NCBI GenBank assembly: GCA_029945985.1
Contig: JAQSDP010000493.1
Location: 1 to 10,144 of the forward strand
Reading direction: 5' to 3'
DNA length: 10,144 bases
Source of the DNA: a bacterium
GTDB taxonomy: Bacteria > Acidobacteriota > Blastocatellia > Pyrinomonadales > Pyrinomonadaceae
Positions 7,217 through 10,144 of the stretch are shown piece after piece. The notes beneath the pieces were generated by a model that did no database searches, was not told where the DNA came from, and worked only from the letters and a program-made list of their open reading frames with translations. Numbering within the stretch: the stretch's first letter is position 1; each line of letters begins with the position of its first letter. Made by a program: the position numbers and the translations under genes.

Positions 7217-7294
7217 ATGAGTCTGATAAAACTGGCGATATACGCGATAGTGCTGCTGCTTAGTCTGTTATTTCTCGGACGCTTTTTGTTTTAG
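7217..7294 (+). CDS. 25-residue single-TM micro-protein
   Basis: ATG at 7217 opens 25 codons to TAG at 7292-7294. The product begins MSLIKLAIYAIVLLL and ends LLFLGRFLF: one basic residue near the N-terminus, one uninterrupted hydrophobic stretch, and Arg near the C-terminus, a typical membrane micro-protein. AGGT at 7206-7209 lies 7 bases before the ATG and could act as ribosome site. It is divergent from the peptidase gene (15 bp apart) and precedes purH, with the terminator-like hairpin between them. It could be a membrane micro-protein or a translated leader ORF for purH; the hydrophobic composition does not suggest amino-acid attenuation. I do not recognise a family. Confidence 0.5.
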   Translation: MSLIKLAIYAIVLLLSLLFLGRFLF

Positions 7295-7340
7295 ATGCGT
7301 CAACTTTAGAATTCTCGGCCTTTGTTGGATAATCAAGCTT

Positions 7341-7377
7341 GGCGGTTCGAACAACTCGGGCCGCCTTTTCGTTTTTT
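7341..7377 (+). terminator. Terminator-like hairpin and U-tract abutting the purH start
   Basis: GGCGGTTCG (7341-7349), loop AACAACT, CGGGCCGCC (7357-7365) form a 9-bp stem with two internal G-U pairs, followed at once by TTTTCGTTTTTT (7366-7377), the layout of an intrinsic terminator. The U-tract ends at the base before the purH ATG. A CGGCC at 7316-7320 could pair with GGCCG in the 3' arm (7359-7363), a possible antiterminator. It may end the micro-ORF transcript, act as an attenuator for purH, or both. Confidence 0.65.
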
Positions 7378-9075
7378 ATGAATGACCTCGTAAAGATCAA
7401 AAGAGCACTTATAAGCCTATCGGACAAAACCGGAGCCGTCGAATTTGCGGGTGAACTTGCGAAGCTGGGAGTTGAACTTATCTCCACAGGCGGAACGGCC
7501 AAGAGCCTTCGTGACGCAGGATTGACGGTCACCGACGTATCGTCCGTCACCGGATTTCCCGAGATGATGGACGGGCGTGTTAAGACGCTTCATCCGAAGA
7601 TACATGGAGCGTTTCTCGCTCTTCGCGACAATGCCGAACATCTGGCTTCGATGAAGGAACACGAGATCGAAGCGATCGATCTGGTCGTGATCAATCTTTA
7701 TCCGTTCGAGCAGACTGTCGCGAAAGATGGTGTTTCGCTGGAGGAAGCGGTCGAGAACATCGACATCGGCGGCCCGGCGATGATCCGCTCGGCGTCGAAG
7801 AATTGGCGGAGCGTTGCTGTCGTGACCGATCCAAGGTTGTACGGTGGCATTGTTGATGAGCTGCAGTCGAACGACGGTTCGCTCTCGCTTCAAACGCGTC
7901 AACGACTCGCCGCACTCGCCTACACGCGAACCGCGAGCTACGACCTTGCGATCTCTTCGTACCTTGCGAAACAGCTATCAAACGACGACCTGGACTTCCT
8001 CGAACCGTTGAATCCGCTGGGCGACCTGATGTTTTTCGAGGCTGAGGAAGAAGATACAGGCGGAAACCTGAGCGGTAGCGAGGGAGTTGATGGGCCCTCG
8101 GAGAACAACCCCCTCCCTACCGGTCAGGTTTCCGCCCGAGATATCGACCTTCACCTGGCGAAAGTCACTGACCTTCGATATGGCGAGAATCCGCATCAGA
8201 AAGCCGCGCTGTACATAACACACCAAGGCGGCATAGCAAACGCAGAACAGCTTCAAGGAAAGGAGATGTCGTTCAACAATTATGTTGATGCAGAAGCAGC
8301 GTGGAATCTTGTCAACGACTTCGAACAAACGGCAGTCGCGATCATCAAGCACACGAATCCGTCGGGAGTCGGGATCGGTGCCACGAATCTGGAAGCGTAT
8401 CAACGAGCCCTTTCGACCGATCCTGTTTCCGCTTTCGGTGGCATCGTCGCGTTCAACCAGACCGTCGATGCGGATGTGGCCAGAGCGGTGATCGAAGTAT
8501 TCTCGGAGGTGATCGTCGCTCCGGCATATGACGAGGCCGCATTGGAGATGTTCCGCAGCAAGAAGAATCTGCGGGTGCTGAAAGTTGCTGCAACCGGCGA
8601 GAACGCCGCGGCGATCGAATACAAACAGATATCGGGTGGATTTCTCGCCCAAGAGATTGACCTTCATCGGGTTGCTGCCGATGAGTTAAGGTTCGTTAGC
8701 AAACTCGCCCCGACCGACGAGCAGGTTGCGGCAATGCTGATGGCATGGCAGGTCTGTAAGCATGTTAAATCGAACGCGATAGTGATCGCGAACGAGTATC
8801 AGACGATCGGTGTCGGGTCGGGCCAGATGAACCGTGTGGACTCAGTCCGCATCGCGGCGATGCGGGCTGGGCGGTTTGCTCTGCCCATCAAGGGTGCAGC
8901 ACTCGCTTCGGACGCGTTCTTCCCGTTCCGAGATTACGTCGATGAGGCTGCCAATATGGGCATTTCGGCGATCATCCAGCCAGGAGGATCTATCAAGGAC
9001 GATGAGTCGATCGCGGCGGCAGACGAGCACGGTATCGTGATGGCATTCACCGGAATTCGCCACTTCAAACACTGA
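7378..9075 (+). CDS. purH: Bifunctional AICAR transformylase / IMP cyclohydrolase
   Basis: 565 residues from ATG at 7378; catalyses the last two steps of de novo IMP synthesis in the cytoplasm. The N-terminal cyclohydrolase (MGS-like) domain shows KRALISLSDKTG, STGGT at 36-40 and GFPEMMDGRVKTLHPKIHG at 59-77. The C-terminal transformylase domain shows DLRYGENPHQ at 265-274, NNYVDAEAAWNLV, the catalytic Lys-His in IKHTNPSGVG (K324-H325), DPVSAFGGIVAFN, KSNAIVIA and GVGSGQMNRVDSVRIA. An upstream TTG at 7339 is rejected because it lies inside the leader hairpin region and family N-termini begin just before KRALIS. No Shine-Dalgarno is present; a U-tract precedes the ATG. It is some 35-50 residues longer than usual, owing to a long acidic linker (about 205-227) and a 26-residue palindromic insert (228-253) between the two domains. 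Both active-site regions are intact. Confidence 0.97.
   Translation: MNDLVKIKRALISLSDKTGAVEFAGELAKLGVELISTGGTAKSLRDAGLTVTDVSSVTGFPEMMDGRVKTLHPKIHGAFLALRDNAEHLASMKEHEIEAIDLVVINLYPFEQTVAKDGVSLEEAVENIDIGGPAMIRSASKNWRSVAVVTDPRLYGGIVDELQSNDGSLSLQTRQRLAALAYTRTASYDLAISSYLAKQLSNDDLDFLEPLNPLGDLMFFEAEEEDTGGNLSGSEGVDGPSENNPLPTGQVSARDIDLHLAKVTDLRYGENPHQKAALYITHQGGIANAEQLQGKEMSFNNYVDAEAAWNLVNDFEQTAVAIIKHTNPSGVGIGATNLEAYQRALSTDPVSAFGGIVAFNQTVDADVARAVIEVFSEVIVAPAYDEAALEMFRSKKNLRVLKVAATGENAAAIEYKQISGGFLAQEIDLHRVAADELRFVSKLAPTDEQVAAMLMAWQVCKHVKSNAIVIANEYQTIGVGSGQMNRVDSVRIAAMRAGRFALPIKGAALASDAFFPFRDYVDEAANMGISAIIQPGGSIKDDESIAAADEHGIVMAFTGIRHFKH
8059..8136. repeat. 78-bp palindromic element inserted in frame in purH
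   Basis: The ends GGCGGAAACCTGA (8059-8071) and TCAGGTTTCCGCC (8124-8136) are perfect 13-bp inverted repeats. Folding on, 8073-8078 pairs with 8117-8122, 8080-8084 with 8111-8115, and 8086-8089 with 8106-8109, each block separated by one mismatch, giving about 28 pairs in a long hairpin. The element is exactly 26 codons, begins at the first base of codon 228 and ends at the last of codon 253, encoding GGNLSGSEGV...TGQVSA with no stop. It sits in the interdomain linker just after an acidic run. I infer a mobile or formerly mobile palindromic repeat; other copies are not present in this window. Confidence 0.8.
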
Positions 9076-9108
9076 TTTGACTCTTAATAAGCGAGCGCTT
9101 AACTGGTC

Positions 9109-9123
9109 CGGTCAGATTGACCG
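9109..9123 (+). terminator. Weak hairpin after purH
   Basis: CGGTCA-GAT-TGACCG is a perfect 6-bp stem 33 bases after the purH stop. It is followed by ATGAAAAAACTGTTTTATT; the T-run starts 12 bases later, so it is a poor intrinsic terminator by the usual rules. It is the best candidate for ending the purH transcript. Confidence 0.3.
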
Positions 9124-9164
9124 ATGAAAAAACTGTTTTATTGATGTAATACATGAATTAACAC

Positions 9165-9193
9165 TTGACATTGTGGTTGATACACCCTAGGAT
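9165..9193 (+). promoter_or_regulatory. Near-consensus sigma-70 promoter with no gene downstream
   Basis: TTGACA (9165-9170), exactly 17 bp, then TAGGAT (9188-9193). The -35 box is perfect and the -10 matches at four of six. The start would be near 9200. It points away from purH into the 3' end of the convergent comEC-like gene, so the product would be a small RNA or antisense transcript. No ORF of note follows on this strand. Confidence 0.5.
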
Positions 9194-9223
9194 AGCTACA
9201 TACAGGACAACTGAAGAAACGCT

Positions 9224-9250
9224 CGGACGGTCTGAGAGATCAGACCTCCG
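9224..9250 (+). other. GNRA-capped hairpin in the purH-comEC gap
   Basis: CGGA, a bulged C, GGTCTGA, the tetraloop GAGA, TCAGACC and TCCG form an 11-bp stem with a single bulge. GAGA fits the stable GNRA tetraloop class. On the plus strand it would be part of an RNA from the promoter at 9165-9193, starting about 24 bases into the transcript. It lacks a good U-tract on either side, so a terminator role is doubtful. On the minus strand it lies 27 bases after the comEC-like stop and could protect that mRNA's 3' end. Confidence 0.45.
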
Positions 9251-9276
9251 GGTGTTTCACTTGATACTTAAGCGCT

Positions 9277-10144
9277 CTAAGGCAGAAAAGTGGTGAAATC
9301 CAGGGAATTCCCGTCGCTCAGTACGGTGAGTGTACCTTTGCGGCCGGTCGTCCGAGTTTCGGCACCAGCGGCCCGCCATCGTTCCACTACCTCAAGATGA
9401 GGATGGCCGAACATGGATCGATTTCCGACGGGGATGATCGCCAGCTTAGGACGAACAGCATCCACGAACTCTTTGGTCGACGATGTTCGGCTGCCATGGT
9501 GGGGAACTTTTATCACGTCTGCCCTTAGCACCGAACCTTCGGCCAGCAATCCGGCCTCAGCCTCTTGTTCAATATCTCCAGTAAATAGAAATGTGTTGGT
9601 GCCGTGAATTAGCCGCATCACTAGCGACGAATTATTGTCCGAGCCGAGCGGTTCCGAAGTGGGGAGCGGCCAGAGCATATCGATCCGAACGGCACCCCCG
9701 ACGTGTATCGATTCACCTCGGCCGACCTGCCGGACGGGCACCGAAAAGAGCTTCGCGAGAGTAAGCAAACCATCCATCTCGGAATCTGTTGCCGGTGCTG
9801 AACCGAGTATGACTTCGCCGACGGAAAAGTTTCGGATAGTATCCGTTAGTCCCTGCGAATGATCCGCGTCGGCATGTGATACAACCAGCCGATCGACGCG
9901 CGAGTATCCTTTCTCCCAAAGAAATTCCGACACGACCATCTCGCCGATCCGCGGCGCATCAGGCTCGAAGGGTTCGTCTTCTTCGCTGCGCACAGAATAG
10001 TCAACGCGGCCGCCGCCGTCGATGAGCATCGTCTCGCCATTAGGGAAGGTGATGAATGTGGAATCGCCTTGTCCGACGTCAAGGAACTCGATTGTGAGTC
10101 GGCCGTCAGCTACGGGTGAACTGGACGGATGGAAAATGATCAGG
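9277..10144 (-). CDS. comEC: ComEC/Rec2-like competence protein, C-terminal metallo-beta-lactamase domain (5' end beyond right edge)
   Basis: The minus frame is open to the right edge and ends at TAG (9279-9277), giving 288 visible residues. They begin IIFHPSSSP...LTIEFLDVGQGDSTFITF, with the FLDVGQGDS signature at visible residues 20-28 and LIDGGG at 40-45. Metal-site motifs follow: SHADADH (H90, D92, D94, H95), NNSSLVMRL, FTGDIE (D190) and VPHHGS (H215-H216). This is the C-terminal lactamase-fold domain of ComEC, the inner-membrane channel for DNA uptake; the domain is thought to be periplasmic or outside and possibly nucleolytic. The competence domain with its membrane helices must lie beyond the edge, so a stand-alone lactamase-fold protein cannot be excluded. 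An internal ATG at 10029 is not the start because the conserved signature lies upstream of it. Confidence 0.88.
   Translation of the reverse strand, partial: LIIFHPSSSPVADGRLTIEFLDVGQGDSTFITFPNGETMLIDGGGRVDYSVRSEEDEPFEPDAPRIGEMVVSEFLWEKGYSRVDRLVVSHADADHSQGLTDTIRNFSVGEVILGSAPATDSEMDGLLTLAKLFSVPVRQVGRGESIHVGGAVRIDMLWPLPTSEPLGSDNNSSLVMRLIHGTNTFLFTGDIEQEAEAGLLAEGSVLRADVIKVPHHGSRTSSTKEFVDAVRPKLAIIPVGNRSMFGHPHLEVVERWRAAGAETRTTGRKGTLTVLSDGNSLDFTTFLP

Larger units (their letters stand above)
9093..9277. repeat. 10-bp inverted repeat bounding a 185-bp intergenic segment
   Basis: GAGCGCTTAA at 9093-9102 and TTAAGCGCTC at 9268-9277 are perfect inverted repeats, and enclose nearly the whole gap between purH and the comEC-like gene. 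Flanks read TAAGC on the left and TAAGG on the right, a possible but imperfect 4-bp target duplication (TAAG). The enclosed DNA is AT-richer than its neighbours on the left half and holds a promoter and hairpin. It could be a small non-autonomous element, or the repeats could be two operator half-sites or chance. The left repeat is also part of a local dyad TAAGCG-AG-CGCTTA (9088-9101). Confidence 0.3.

Noticed and set aside
7339..7377. Longer PurH from TTG at 7339
   Set aside because: The extra 13 codons lie across the terminator-like hairpin and U-tract, and PurH proteins normally begin just before the KRALIS motif.
8059..8136. The palindrome in purH as a transcription terminator
   Set aside because: No U-tract follows either arm, and the coding frame continues through it into conserved transformylase motifs.
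7978..8667. Minus-strand open frame of 229 codons inside purH
   Set aside because: It is antisense to conserved transformylase sequence and has no recognisable domain; the frame is a by-product of purH codon use.

Overview
The window looks like a chromosomal piece of a moderate-GC Gram-negative bacterium. The most likely source is an Acidobacteriota member of the Blastocatellia/Pyrinomonadaceae type. That placement rests on the mix of a secreted delta-60 repeat protein, a cytosolic winged-helix/TolB-N-like/TPR regulator and a DUF6941-like protein, together with several GTG starts and poor Shine-Dalgarno sites. It is an inference; no marker gene settles it. Both ends cut through genes.

Layout. 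Positions 1-1242 (-) hold the N-terminal 414 residues of a secreted protein with seven delta-60 repeats; the gene runs off the left edge. A 413-bp gap with no gene follows. A divergent regulator (1656-3425, +) has an OmpR-type winged helix, a TolB-N-like domain and TPRs. It overlaps tail-to-tail with a small DUF6941-like protein (3418-3852, -). Next comes a small membrane/coiled-coil protein (4021-4281, +) whose stop shares a CTAG with the stop of a stand-alone Smr-domain protein (4278-4577, -). The Smr gene is the last of a three-gene minus-strand set: an M61-like (HExxH...E) exported peptidase (5747-7201), an SH3-type lipoprotein (4611-5750, GTGA overlap) and Smr, with an 8-bp perfect hairpin between the last two. 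From 7217 on the plus strand there is a 25-codon transmembrane micro-ORF, a terminator-like hairpin with a U-tract that touches the next start codon, and purH (7378-9075). After purH comes a 201-bp gap with a near-consensus promoter that points at no gene and a GNRA-capped hairpin. The right edge holds the C-terminal metallo-beta-lactamase domain of a ComEC-like competence protein (9277-10144, -).

Functional picture. purH supplies the last two steps of IMP synthesis, and its leader (micro-ORF plus terminator-like hairpin and no visible ribosome binding site) suggests conditional expression. The peptidase and lipoprotein are translationally coupled and probably act together in the cell envelope. 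The regulator and the delta-60 protein are divergent across one shared intergenic region, so the regulator could control it.

Most notable: purH carries, in the linker between its two catalytic domains, a 78-bp (exactly 26-codon) long palindrome with perfect 13-bp ends that starts and ends on codon boundaries. It looks like an in-frame insertion of a palindromic repeat element into an essential-type housekeeping gene, comparable in kind to the Rickettsia palindromic elements.
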